From the NCBI GenBank assembly GCA_937988735.1, contig CALKHQ010000211.1, forward strand, positions 1 through 21,248: a DNA stretch of 21,248 bases. Direction: 5' to 3'. Shown one piece after another: positions 8,134 through 15,095 of the stretch; position 1 is the first letter of the stretch, and each line of letters opens with the position of its first letter. This stretch comes from an uncultured Alphaproteobacteria bacterium. GTDB lineage: Bacteria; Pseudomonadota; Alphaproteobacteria; CALKHQ01. The notes beneath the pieces are model-generated. The model saw only the letters and a list, made by a program, of their open reading frames with translations, searched no databases and was not told where the DNA came from. Both the position numbers and the translations under genes were made by a program.

Positions 8134-9116
8134 CGCCGCTGCTCGAGGTCATCGGCCTGGAACGGTCGTTCCCTACCAGGGAGGGTGGGCGCATCCGCGC
8201 GGTGGATGGCGTCGATTTCACCCTGTCCCGCGGCGAGACGCTGGGGGTGGTGGGCGAATCCGGCTGCGGCAAGTCCACGCTCGCCCGGCTGATCCTCCAG
8301 CTCGTGCCCCCGACGGCGGGCCAGGTGCTGTTCGAGGGCGAGGATCTGGCCCGGCTGCCGGCGGCAGCGCTGCGTCGGCGCCGGCGCGACCTCCAGATCG
8401 TGTTCCAGGACCCCTTCGCCTCGCTCGACCCACGGCTTCGCATCGAGTCCATCATCGCCGAGCCGCTGATCATCCATGGCATCGGCACCCGCGAGGAGCG
8501 CCGCCGGACGGTCGCGACGCTGCTGGAGCGGGTCGGGCTGCCGCCGGATGCCGGCCGGCGCTATCCGCACGAGTTTTCCGGCGGCCAGCGCCAGCGCGTC
8601 GGCATCGCCCGCGCCATCGCGCTCAGGCCGAAGCTCGTCATCGCCGACGAGCCGGTATCGGCGCTCGACGTCTCGATCCGCGCCCAGATCCTCAACCTGC
8701 TCGCCGACCTGAAGGCGGACCTCGGCCTCTCCTACATCTTCATCTCGCACGACCTGTCGGTGGTCGAACACGTCAGCGACCGCGTGGCGGTGATGTACCT
8801 GGGGCGCTTCGTCGAGCTGGCGGACGCGCAGACCCTCTACGCCCGGCCGGCGCATCCCTATACCCGCGCGCTGATCTCGGCGATCCCGCAGCCCGATCCG
8901 TCGGACCGGCGGGCAAGGCTGGTGCCGCCCGGCGAGCCGCCCAGCCCGGAGCACCCGCCGCCGGGCTGCCGCTTCCATCCGCGCTGCCCCCACGCCCGGG
9001 ATGTGTGCCGGGAGCAGACGCCGGCGCTGCGCCGGGTCGAAGGCGGGCAGGGGACGCACCTTGCCGCCTGCCATTTTGCCGAGGAGATTGCGGCGCTGCC
9101 GTCGCCGACGGGCTGA
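8130..9116 (+). CDS. ABC transporter ATP-binding protein, DppF/OppF type
   Basis: This 328-residue second ATPase has Walker A GESGCGKST at 42-50, Q-loop IVFQDPFASLDP, signature FSGGQRQRVGIARA, Walker B LVIADEPVSALD, the switch His in FISHDLSVV, and a C-terminal oligo_HPY extension with CRFHPRCPHARDVC. The GTG start overlaps the upstream stop (GTGA), a coupling typical of subunit pairs. It is the last gene of the transporter cassette. The next gene lies on the opposite strand and ends 21 nt away. Confidence 0.93.
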   Translation: MTPLLEVIGLERSFPTREGGRIRAVDGVDFTLSRGETLGVVGESGCGKSTLARLILQLVPPTAGQVLFEGEDLARLPAAALRRRRRDLQIVFQDPFASLDPRLRIESIIAEPLIIHGIGTREERRRTVATLLERVGLPPDAGRRYPHEFSGGQRQRVGIARAIALRPKLVIADEPVSALDVSIRAQILNLLADLKADLGLSYIFISHDLSVVEHVSDRVAVMYLGRFVELADAQTLYARPAHPYTRALISAIPQPDPSDRRARLVPPGEPPSPEHPPPGCRFHPRCPHARDVCREQTPALRRVEGGQGTHLAACHFAEEIAALPSPTG

Positions 9117-9137
9117 AGTGGGGCGCCGGCCAAGCAG

Positions 9138-9683
9138 TCAGTCGGGGGAGACGCCCGTCTCCTCCAGCGCCCGGATGGCCTCGCTGAAGCCGTCGAGCGG
9201 AAGCTCGAAGTTGATCGGCTCGCCGGTCTTCTGCGGCACGGTCACCAGCACCGTATGACCGGTGCCAAGCTCCTGCAGCAGGACATCGATCGGGTGGCCG
9301 GCGAGGCTGACCACATTGTCGCTGATGATCTGGTAGCTGACGGGCCAGATCAGCGGCTCGTTCTCGTCCACCTGGACGATCACCGGGCTCTCCGGATCGA
9401 TCAGCACCGAATCGACGGAGATCCGGATCCTGCGGTCGACGCCGCCGTTGCGCAGTTCGAGCACGTAGCCGAGCGCGCGCGACCCGCTGGATTTCTGCAC
9501 CGCACAGAAGCGGACGCCGGTGCTGTCGGTGCCGCAGCCGGCGGCCCAGTCGCTGGCCTGGTTGACGGCCATCAGGTCGACGGACTGGGCGTGGACGTGC
9601 CAGCCCGCGATCACGGCCGCAACCGCAGCCGCGGCCAGAGCGGCGTGCCGCATCCTCGCTGTGCCCTCCCGCCGTCCGTCCAT
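9138..9683 (-). CDS. Invasion-associated locus B (IalB) family secreted protein
   Basis: This 181-residue protein has an N-terminal hydrophobic signal (HAALAAAAVAAVIAGWHVHA), so it is probably periplasmic. The rest reads as an IalB domain: a tryptophan plus a cysteine pair (WAAGCGTDSTGVRFCAVQK), alternating beta strands, and a C-terminal INFELPLDGFSEAIRAL. The family is common in alphaproteobacteria. Apart from work on Bartonella erythrocyte invasion, its molecular role is not settled. The ATG at 9683 has an AGGGG ribosome site six bases upstream. The ATG at 9653 is an alternative that leaves a shorter n-region. It converges on the transporter operon with a 21-nt gap. A GGAGAC/GTCTCC hairpin lies inside its last codons (9147-9162). 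Confidence 0.82.
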   Translation of the reverse strand: MDGRREGTARMRHAALAAAAVAAVIAGWHVHAQSVDLMAVNQASDWAAGCGTDSTGVRFCAVQKSSGSRALGYVLELRNGGVDRRIRISVDSVLIDPESPVIVQVDENEPLIWPVSYQIISDNVVSLAGHPIDVLLQELGTGHTVLVTVPQKTGEPINFELPLDGFSEAIRALEETGVSPD

Positions 9684-9773
9684 CCGCGGCCCCTGCCGAT
9701 GCTCCTGCTGGTTAATGAACGGAATGTAAGGCGCGCCTGTGCGCTGCACAATGAGCAACAGGTTAAATCTTCA

Positions 9774-9797
9774 CCCTAATCGCTTCGGGATTATGGG
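9774..9797 (-). terminator. Possible terminator downstream of hspQ
   Basis: CCC-TAATC and GATTA-T-GGG form an 8-bp stem with one bulged base and a 7-nt loop, 17 nt after the hspQ stop on the minus strand. No uridine run follows, so termination is only suggested. Confidence 0.25.
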
Positions 9798-9813
9798 GAA
9801 TCCAACCCATCCG

Positions 9814-10161
9814 CTAGTTGAGCGGGATCATCCGGACGTAGGCGCCGTTCTCCATTCCGACGAAGACCTCGTCCACCGCCGGATGGGCGACCGGCCCGTT
9901 CTCCGCATCGTTGACCAGGTTCTGTTCGGACACGTAGGCCACATAGGGTCCTTCGCTGCCGACCGCGAGCAGGTGATAGAACGGCTGATCCTTGTGCGGG
10001 CGCACTTCCGAGGGAATCGACTGCCACCATTCCTCGGTGTTGGCGAACACCGGATCGACGTCGAACACGACGCCGCGGAACGGGAACACCCGGTGGCGCA
10101 CGATGGCGCCGATCTGGAACTTCGCGGTACGCGGGCCGGCGGAGGCCGGGTCGGAGCTCAT
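9814..10161 (-). CDS. hspQ: Heat shock protein HspQ (YccV / hemimethylated-DNA-binding family)
   Basis: This 115-residue protein has the HspQ fold. FQIGAIVRHRVFPFRGVVFD at residues about 15-34 is followed by NTEEWWQSIP, KDQPFYHLLA, YVAYVSEQNL and a final HPAVDEVFVG segment. This is the usual arrangement in alphaproteobacteria. HspQ is a small heat-shock-induced protein. In enterobacteria it modulates Lon proteolysis and was earlier described as a hemimethylated-DNA-binding factor. The ATG at 10161 gives the normal length. A GTG at 10176 would add five residues, and neither has a strong ribosome site. It lies upstream of ialB on the same strand, about 130 nt away, so the two may have separate promoters. 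Confidence 0.9.
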   Translation of the reverse strand: MSSDPASAGPRTAKFQIGAIVRHRVFPFRGVVFDVDPVFANTEEWWQSIPSEVRPHKDQPFYHLLAVGSEGPYVAYVSEQNLVNDAENGPVAHPAVDEVFVGMENGAYVRMIPLN

Positions 10162-10346
10162 TGCAGGCAAGACCACTCTGTGCAGACGGGACTCGGGCCT
10201 GATGTTGTGGCCCGGTCATGCAACGGCAAGGCCGAAGCATGGCGATTGTGTGAGCGCATTCGTCACGAAGCTGCAATCGGGCCGAGTGCCGCACCATCGT
10301 TGCCCGCACCCGCGGATCGCGCTATTCAGGCGACACCTGCGCACGC

Positions 10347-10423
10347 GTCCCCGTAGCTCAGCAGGATAGAGCAACGGATTCCTAATCCGTAGGCCGTGGG
10401 TTCGAATCCCGCCGGGGACGCCA
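10347..10423 (+). tRNA. tRNA-Arg (anticodon CCT)
   Basis: A complete 77-nt cloverleaf is present. The acceptor arm GTCCCCG pairs with CGGGGAC, the anticodon stem ACGGA/TCCGT closes loop TTCCTAA (anticodon CCT, reading AGG), and the T arm GTGGG-TTCGAAT-CCCGC is intact. The discriminator is G, and CCA is encoded. No second copy of its 3' end and no integrase is visible, so there is no sign of an element inserted here. Confidence 0.95.
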
Positions 10424-10820
10424 TCGGGCCCACGCACCCGATCTAGCGCGGAAATCTCTGACGTTGGCGAAGGGCTCGTTGGTCGCTGTGCCCAACAGGC
10501 AAGTGGACCCAACCAATTGCCCGCACCGCCACGGGACCACCGCGCGAGAGGCGCTCCATCCTCGACGTGGACCTGAAGCTGGAGCGGCCTCCAGCTACCG
10601 AGTGACGTGCACCACCGGTGCCGCCGGCTGTCGTTTGCCCGCATTTCCCGGAGTTACGTAAAATCTGAAAGGAAACCGTCTGGTATACGCCGCGAATTGA
10701 CCAGATACTGGCGTCGATATCGAAAGTTTACGGGTTGGCAAGGTCCGGAATGTCGTCATTTCATTGACGGTGCCTCCGCCGCCTCTGCACTTCTTCTCGG
10801 ATCAGTATGACAGGAGCGCC
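10424..10820. other. 397-nt gap after tRNA-Arg, no supported gene
   Basis: A short inverted repeat (ATCGGG, then CCCGAT, 10423-10442) follows the tRNA and could help end its transcript. The stretch around 10655-10800 is visibly less GC-rich than the neighbouring genes. A TTGACC at 10697 and TATCGA at 10718 are 15 nt apart, too close for a good promoter. Open frames in both directions lack ribosome sites and recognisable motifs. Confidence 0.4.
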
Positions 10821-10934
10821 ATGCAGGTCTTTACCCTCGCCATCCGTATCGGCCGATCCGGCAAGACGGCAAGGGCAGGGCTGCATCCCGGGCCGGGATG
10901 CGTCGGGGAAGAGGCGTGCCGGAGGAAGGGGTGA
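10821..10934 (+). CDS. Possible 37-codon upstream ORF (leader peptide) of the PAS gene
   Basis: A small ORF starts at an ATG with a good AGGAG site four to five bases upstream and encodes 37 residues, beginning MQVFTLAIRIGRSGKTARAG. Its TGA overlaps the GTG start proposed for the next gene (GTGA), the layout of a translationally coupled leader. It contains a perfect 8-bp hairpin (10883-10901). No known family is recognised, and no run of regulatory codons stands out. Short ORFs arise easily by chance in DNA this GC-rich, so this is a candidate only. Confidence 0.3.
   Translation: MQVFTLAIRIGRSGKTARAGLHPGPGCVGEEACRRKG
10883..10901 (+). promoter_or_regulatory. Perfect hairpin upstream of the PAS gene ribosome site
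   Basis: GCATCCCG-ggc-CGGGATGC forms an 8-bp perfect stem with a 3-nt loop, ending 19 nt before the GGAGG ribosome site of the PAS gene. With no U-tract it is more likely a translational or mRNA-stability element than a terminator. Confidence 0.4.
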
Positions 10935-11470
10935 ACCCCATGAAGCCGGGTCGCCTGCTGCTGCGGACCACGGACTCTCCAGATGAGGTGCCGCTCGAGA
11001 TCATCGAGGGCGGCCTCGAACGCCACGTCAGCCCCTATCCGCAGCGGGCGCGCGACGGACGCCGCTGCAATTCGGACATCCTCGGCTACTGGGCGCGTAT
11101 CCGCGGCGATCGGGCGATGCCGGCGTGGTCCGACCTCGACGCCAACCAGATCGCCTTCTTCTGGCCGAACAGCTTCCTGCTCGCCTGCGTGTTCCGCGGG
11201 GACCATCTCCCGCCGATGATCTCCCGCGCCACCCGGATCACCGACGACGACGGCCTGGCCGACCGCAGCCGGGACATCGCCTTCACCCCGGACATGGTCG
11301 GCTGGATCGTCCGGGTCAGCGCCGATGTCGCGGCGAAGAAGGTGCCGTTGGACGAGACCTGGACCTTCGCCACCGCCAGCGGCGACTGGATGACCTGCAA
11401 CCTCGTCGCGATGCCGCTCGGCACGAACGGCCGCGTCGAGCACGTGCTCTGCCATGTGAGGCGCATGTAG
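10931..11470 (+). CDS. PAS domain-containing protein (PAS_5 type)
   Basis: This protein of about 179 residues resembles the PAS_5 family that is abundant in Rhodospirillales and relatives. The entry motif ILGYWARIRGDRAMPAWSDL is followed by alternating beta strands and a final VAMPLGTNGRVEHVLCHVRR. No kinase, cyclase or DNA-binding domain is attached, so it is a stand-alone sensor domain of unknown partner. The GTG at 10931 has GGAGG five bases upstream. The ATG at 10940 is an alternative, and a further in-frame ATG at 10898 lies inside the hairpin and has no ribosome site. The universal stress protein gene starts about 240 nt downstream, so co-transcription is uncertain. A second PAS_5 protein is at 19086-19730. 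Confidence 0.75.
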   Translation: MNPMKPGRLLLRTTDSPDEVPLEIIEGGLERHVSPYPQRARDGRRCNSDILGYWARIRGDRAMPAWSDLDANQIAFFWPNSFLLACVFRGDHLPPMISRATRITDDDGLADRSRDIAFTPDMVGWIVRVSADVAAKKVPLDETWTFATASGDWMTCNLVAMPLGTNGRVEHVLCHVRRM

Positions 11471-11709
11471 GCCTGGGCCGCGCCCCAGCAGCGCGTCCCG
11501 GCACGGATCGCCGGTCGACGTGCGGTCGCGGTCAACGCTTGTCTGCGCGCCGGTTCGCGCGGATGATTGTGTCCCGGAAGGCGCGGGCAGGGGGCGCAGG
11601 TGGCGGTGACGGCAGCAATGCCGGGCGCGAGACAGGGCCCCGAACGGTGCGGGACAGGCGGTAGTGCGTGCCTCGCGCGCGGCGACGGGGTGTGGCGGAG
11701 GCCGGCCCG

Positions 11710-12582
11710 ATGACGCGCCTGCTGGTCGCCACCGACTTCTCGCCGCGCTCCGATCGCGCCGTGCAGCGGGCGGTCGTTCTCGCCCGGCAGCTCGGCGGCG
11801 AGATCGTCGTCATGCACGTGATTGACGACGACTGCCCCGCATCGCTCGCGTCGGCGGAGCGGAAGGCGGCGACGGCGCTGCTTGACGCGCTTGTCCGGAA
11901 CGTCTGCAGGCAGGACCGGCTGCCCTGCAGGAAGCACCTCGCCTCCGGCATTCCCCATGAGGCCGTTGTTGAGGCGACCGAAGCCCTTGCGGCCGGTCTG
12001 GTGGTCATGGGCGCACACCGGCGGCAGGCGCTGCGGCGGATGTTCGTCGGCACCACCGTCGAGCGCACGATCCGCACCAGCCGCCGGCCGGTGCTGATGG
12101 TCAATGCCGCGCCGGCCGGGCCCTACCGGCGCGTGCTGTTGGCGACCGACTTTTCCGACTGCTCGCTGGCGGCTGTGGACGCCGCCACCCGCCTGGGCCT
12201 GCTCGACGGCGCCCGGGTCACCGCGCTGCACGTTTTCGACGCCTCGGCCCGCACTCTCGCCCTGAAATCGTGGGCAAGCCCGCGGTTCTCTGCGGACCCC
12301 GCCGGCCAGACCGAAGCGCGCGCCGCGGAGGCCATGGCGACTTTCCTCACCCGGGCGGGGCTGAACCGGAGCCGGCAGGTGATCGCGCCGAGCGGGATCT
12401 CGACCGGATGGACCATCCTTCAGGCGGCCCGGCGCGCCCGCGCCGACCTCATTGTCGTGGGCACCCGCGGGCTGTCCGAGGCCGAGCGGCTGCTCCTGGG
12501 CAGCGTCGCCGAGGAGGTGCTGACCGAGTCCGGGATCGACGTGCTGGTCGTTCCGCCGGCCGGCGCGGGCGAGGGCGCATGA
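11710..12582 (+). CDS. Universal stress protein with two tandem UspA domains
   Basis: This 290-residue cytoplasmic protein consists of two Usp folds, residues about 1-134 and 138-282. Each opens with a LLVATDFS or VLLATDFS strand and closes with a VLMV or VLVVP strand. The second domain keeps the ATP-binding pattern G251-xx-G254-9x-G264-S265. In the first domain the second glycine is replaced by Arg104 (GAHR), so nucleotide binding there is doubtful. The ATG at 11710 has GGAGG eight bases upstream, and the in-frame extension from 11668 has no support. Such proteins are induced by starvation or redox stress. It lies 130 nt before the ATP-grasp gene on the same strand, separated by a GC palindrome, and is probably an independent unit. 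Confidence 0.9.
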   Translation: MTRLLVATDFSPRSDRAVQRAVVLARQLGGEIVVMHVIDDDCPASLASAERKAATALLDALVRNVCRQDRLPCRKHLASGIPHEAVVEATEALAAGLVVMGAHRRQALRRMFVGTTVERTIRTSRRPVLMVNAAPAGPYRRVLLATDFSDCSLAAVDAATRLGLLDGARVTALHVFDASARTLALKSWASPRFSADPAGQTEARAAEAMATFLTRAGLNRSRQVIAPSGISTGWTILQAARRARADLIVVGTRGLSEAERLLLGSVAEEVLTESGIDVLVVPPAGAGEGA

Positions 12583-12602
12583 GCCGCCGCCGCGGCGGCG
12601 GC
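12583..12602. repeat. Perfect 20-nt GC palindrome after the stress protein gene
   Basis: GCCGCCGCCGCGGCGGCGGC is fully self-complementary and begins at the first base after the stress-protein stop codon. It could fold into a stem that ends or stabilises that transcript. No U-tract follows. Confidence 0.4.
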
Positions 12603-12712
12603 GGGCTGACTTGGCACCTGCCGTGCATCGGGCGGCGCCGACCGGACGGGGCGGCGACCGGACCATGCTGGCGTCCCGCCCTGCTCCGGCATGGCACCGT
12701 GGGGGGAAGCGC

Positions 12713-14146
12713 GTGCAATTCGACGAGATGAACGGCACCGACGGCACCTGCCGTGCACCCTATGCGCAGGTCGCCCGGTGGCTGAAGACGGCATCGCCCG
12801 ACCTGCTCAACCTCAAGCGCCAGGAAGCGGAGCTGCTGTTCCGGCGGATTGGCATCACCTTCGCCGTCTACAGCCAGGGCGGCAGCCCGGAACGGCTGAT
12901 CCCGTTCGACCTGATTCCCCGCATCCTGTCCGAGGACGAGTGGTCGCGGATGGCGAAGGGGCTGGAGCAGCGGGTGCGGGCGCTGAATGCCTTCGTTCAC
13001 GATTGCTACCACGAGCGCGAGATCATCCGCGCCGGCCACGTGCCCGAGGCGATGGTGCTGCTCGACGAGAGCTTCGTGCCGGAGATGCAGGGCTTCGACG
13101 TGCCGCGGGGCGTCTACATCCACATCGCCGGCATCGACATGGTCCGGGTCGGCCCGGAGGAGTTCTACGTACTGGAGGACAACTGCCGCACGCCCTCCGG
13201 CGTCTCCTACATGCTGGAGAACCGGGAGATGTCGCTGCGACTGCTGCCCGACCTCGTTTGCCGTCACGACCTGCTCTCGGTGTCGCAATACCCGGAGGAG
13301 CTGCTCGACAGCCTGATGTCGGTGGCGCCGCCAAACTGTCCCGGTGACCCGACGGTGGTGATCCTGACCCCGGGCTCGATGAACTCTGCCTATTACGAGC
13401 ACAGCTTCCTTGCCGACGAGATGGGCGTCGAGCTGGTCGAGGGCTTCGACCTGATCGTCGAGGACGCGGTGGTCTACATGCGCACCACCCAGGGCCTGCG
13501 GCGGGTGGACGTGATCTACCGGCGCATCGACGACGCCTTCCTCGACCCCCTGACCTTCAACCCTGCCTCGATGCTGGGCATCCCGGGGCTGATGGCTGCC
13601 TACCGCGCGGGCAACGTCACGCTGGCCAACGCGGTCGGCGCCGGCATCGCCGACAACAAGGCCATCTACATCTACGTGCCGGAGATGATCCGGTTCTATC
13701 TCGGCGAGGAGCCGATCCTGAAGAACGTGCCGACCTGGCGCTGCGGTGTGCCGGAGGAGCTCGCCTACGTCCTCGACCATCTCGACGAGCTGGTGGTGAA
13801 GGAGACGCACGGCTCGGGCGGCTATGGCATGCTCGTCGGGCCGAAATCCACCCGGACCGAGCGGGAGGAGTTCGCGGCGAAGCTGAGGGCGGAGCCGCAG
13901 CACTACATCGCGCAGCCGACGCTCGCGCTCTCGACCTGCCCCACCTTCGTCGATGACGGGATCGCCCCCAGGCATGTGGACCTGCGCCCGTTCGTGCTGA
14001 CCGGCCGCGACATCCGGATCGTGCCCGGCGGCCTCACCCGCGTCGCGCTGCGCGAAGGGTCGCTGGTGGTCAACTCCAGCCAGGGCGGCGGCACCAAGGA
14101 CACCTGGGTGATCCGCCTGCCCAACGCGCCTTCGGGAGCTTCCTGA
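12713..14146 (+). CDS. Circularly permuted ATP-grasp ligase (CP_ATPgrasp type, DUF404/DUF407)
   Basis: This 477-residue protein belongs to the circularly permuted ATP-grasp family, predicted to form amide bonds between a carboxylate and an amine. Visible landmarks are the family opening MQFDEM, LLFRRIGITFAVY (41-53), RLIPFDLIPRIL (61-72), FYVLEDNCRTPSGVSYM (151-167), VVKETHGSGGYGM (361-373, the ATP-loop region), HVDLRPF (421-427), and SSQGGGTKDTWV (455-466). The GTG at 12713 follows GGGGGGAA and gives exactly the family N-terminus. The frame upstream looks non-coding. Its stop overlaps the alpha-E start (TGATG). It is the first gene of a four-gene ATP-grasp, alpha-E, transglutaminase-fold, Anbu cluster. 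The substrate is unknown. A secreted or ribosomally made peptide tag, or a free metabolite, are both published ideas for this class. Confidence 0.93.
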   Translation: MQFDEMNGTDGTCRAPYAQVARWLKTASPDLLNLKRQEAELLFRRIGITFAVYSQGGSPERLIPFDLIPRILSEDEWSRMAKGLEQRVRALNAFVHDCYHEREIIRAGHVPEAMVLLDESFVPEMQGFDVPRGVYIHIAGIDMVRVGPEEFYVLEDNCRTPSGVSYMLENREMSLRLLPDLVCRHDLLSVSQYPEELLDSLMSVAPPNCPGDPTVVILTPGSMNSAYYEHSFLADEMGVELVEGFDLIVEDAVVYMRTTQGLRRVDVIYRRIDDAFLDPLTFNPASMLGIPGLMAAYRAGNVTLANAVGAGIADNKAIYIYVPEMIRFYLGEEPILKNVPTWRCGVPEELAYVLDHLDELVVKETHGSGGYGMLVGPKSTRTEREEFAAKLRAEPQHYIAQPTLALSTCPTFVDDGIAPRHVDLRPFVLTGRDIRIVPGGLTRVALREGSLVVNSSQGGGTKDTWVIRLPNAPSGAS

Positions 14147-15093
14147 TGCTCGGGCGCACCGCCGGCAGCCTCTACTGGATGGCGCGATACCTCGAGCGGA
14201 TGGACTACGTCGCGCGCCTGCTGGAGGTGGCCCAGCGGATGGCGGCGCTGACTACCGCCGGCGCCATCAGCGGCAACGAATGGCATTCGGCGCTGATCGC
14301 CGCCGGCTGCGAGCCGGGTTTCCTCGCCCGGCACGAGCTGGTGACGCCGGAAGCGGTCATGGACTTCCTCGTGCTCGACGCGGCCAACCCGTCGAGCATC
14401 TGGTCCTGCATCGAGATCGGCCGGGCAAACGCCCGCGCCGTGCGCTCGGCCCTGACGGTGGAGGCATGGGAGGCGATCAACGGCAGCTGGCTGGAGCGGG
14501 ACGCGGTGCTGACCCAGGGGCCGGTGCACGAGCGGCTGGGGCAGATCATCGACTGGGTGAAGATGCGCGCGATCCTGTTCCGCGGCGCCTACGCCAGCAC
14601 CATGCTGCGGAATGACGCCTACTACTTCACGCGGCTCGGCAGCTTCATCGAGCGGGCGGACAATACCGCGCGCATCCTCGACGTGAAGTACCACGTGCTG
14701 TTGCCGCGGCACGAAACTGTCGGCGGCGGCCTCGACTACTACCAGTGGACCGCGATCCTGCGCGCGGCCTCAGCGCTGCGAGCCTATCACTGGGTGTACA
14801 ACGACCGGGTCCAGCCGTGGAAGGTGGCCGACCTGCTGATCCTGCGGCCGGAGCTGCCGCGGTCGCTTGCGGCTTGCTACCAGGAGATCGTCGAGGTGCT
14901 GGAGAGCCTGGCGGCGGCCTATGGCGGGCGGGTCGGCGAATGCCACCGGCTCGCCGGCGAGTTCCATGCGCGGCTCCGCTTCGGCCGCATCGAGGCGATC
15001 TTCCAGACCGGGCTGCACGAGTTCCTGACCGAGACCGTGGATCACACGGCGACCCTCGGCCAGAGCATCACCGAATTTTACCTGATGGACTGA
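14146..15093 (+). CDS. Alpha-E domain-containing protein (DUF403)
   Basis: This 315-residue, almost entirely helical protein belongs to the alpha-E family, which nearly always accompanies the permuted ATP-grasp gene. The family opening LGRTAGSLYWMARYLERMDY (2-21) and the internal helix FIERADNTARILDVKYH (167-183) repeat a conserved Glu-Arg pattern, and the C-terminus ends in ITEFYLMD. No enzymatic activity is established. It has been proposed to help the ligase recognise its substrate or to be a new catalytic domain. The ATG overlaps the upstream stop by one base, and the next gene follows after two bases, so the three genes are surely one transcript. Confidence 0.93.
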   Translation: MLGRTAGSLYWMARYLERMDYVARLLEVAQRMAALTTAGAISGNEWHSALIAAGCEPGFLARHELVTPEAVMDFLVLDAANPSSIWSCIEIGRANARAVRSALTVEAWEAINGSWLERDAVLTQGPVHERLGQIIDWVKMRAILFRGAYASTMLRNDAYYFTRLGSFIERADNTARILDVKYHVLLPRHETVGGGLDYYQWTAILRAASALRAYHWVYNDRVQPWKVADLLILRPELPRSLAACYQEIVEVLESLAAAYGGRVGECHRLAGEFHARLRFGRIEAIFQTGLHEFLTETVDHTATLGQSITEFYLMD

Positions 15094-15095
15094 TC

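Noticed and set aside
7914..9074. 386-codon minus-strand ORF
   Set aside because: Antisense shadow of the two ABC ATPase genes, Arg/Ala/Asp-rich and without motifs.
10347..10423. tRNA-Arg as an active integration site
   Set aside because: No integrase, no repeated tRNA 3' end and no phage-like gene within the window.
10216..10644. Minus-strand ORF containing GGIRTHGLRIRNPLLYPAEL
   Set aside because: This is the antisense translation of tRNA-Arg and its flanks, a well-known false protein that recurs in annotations.
10464..10810. Two overlapping plus-strand ORFs after tRNA-Arg
   Set aside because: No ribosome sites and Arg/Ser/Ala-rich sequence without motifs. Kept only as part of the unexplained gap.
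12449..13975. 508-codon minus-strand ORF
   Set aside because: Antisense shadow of the ATP-grasp gene; the plus strand carries all family motifs.
14205..14549. Minus-strand ORF inside the alpha-E gene
   Set aside because: Antisense frame with no start context or motif.
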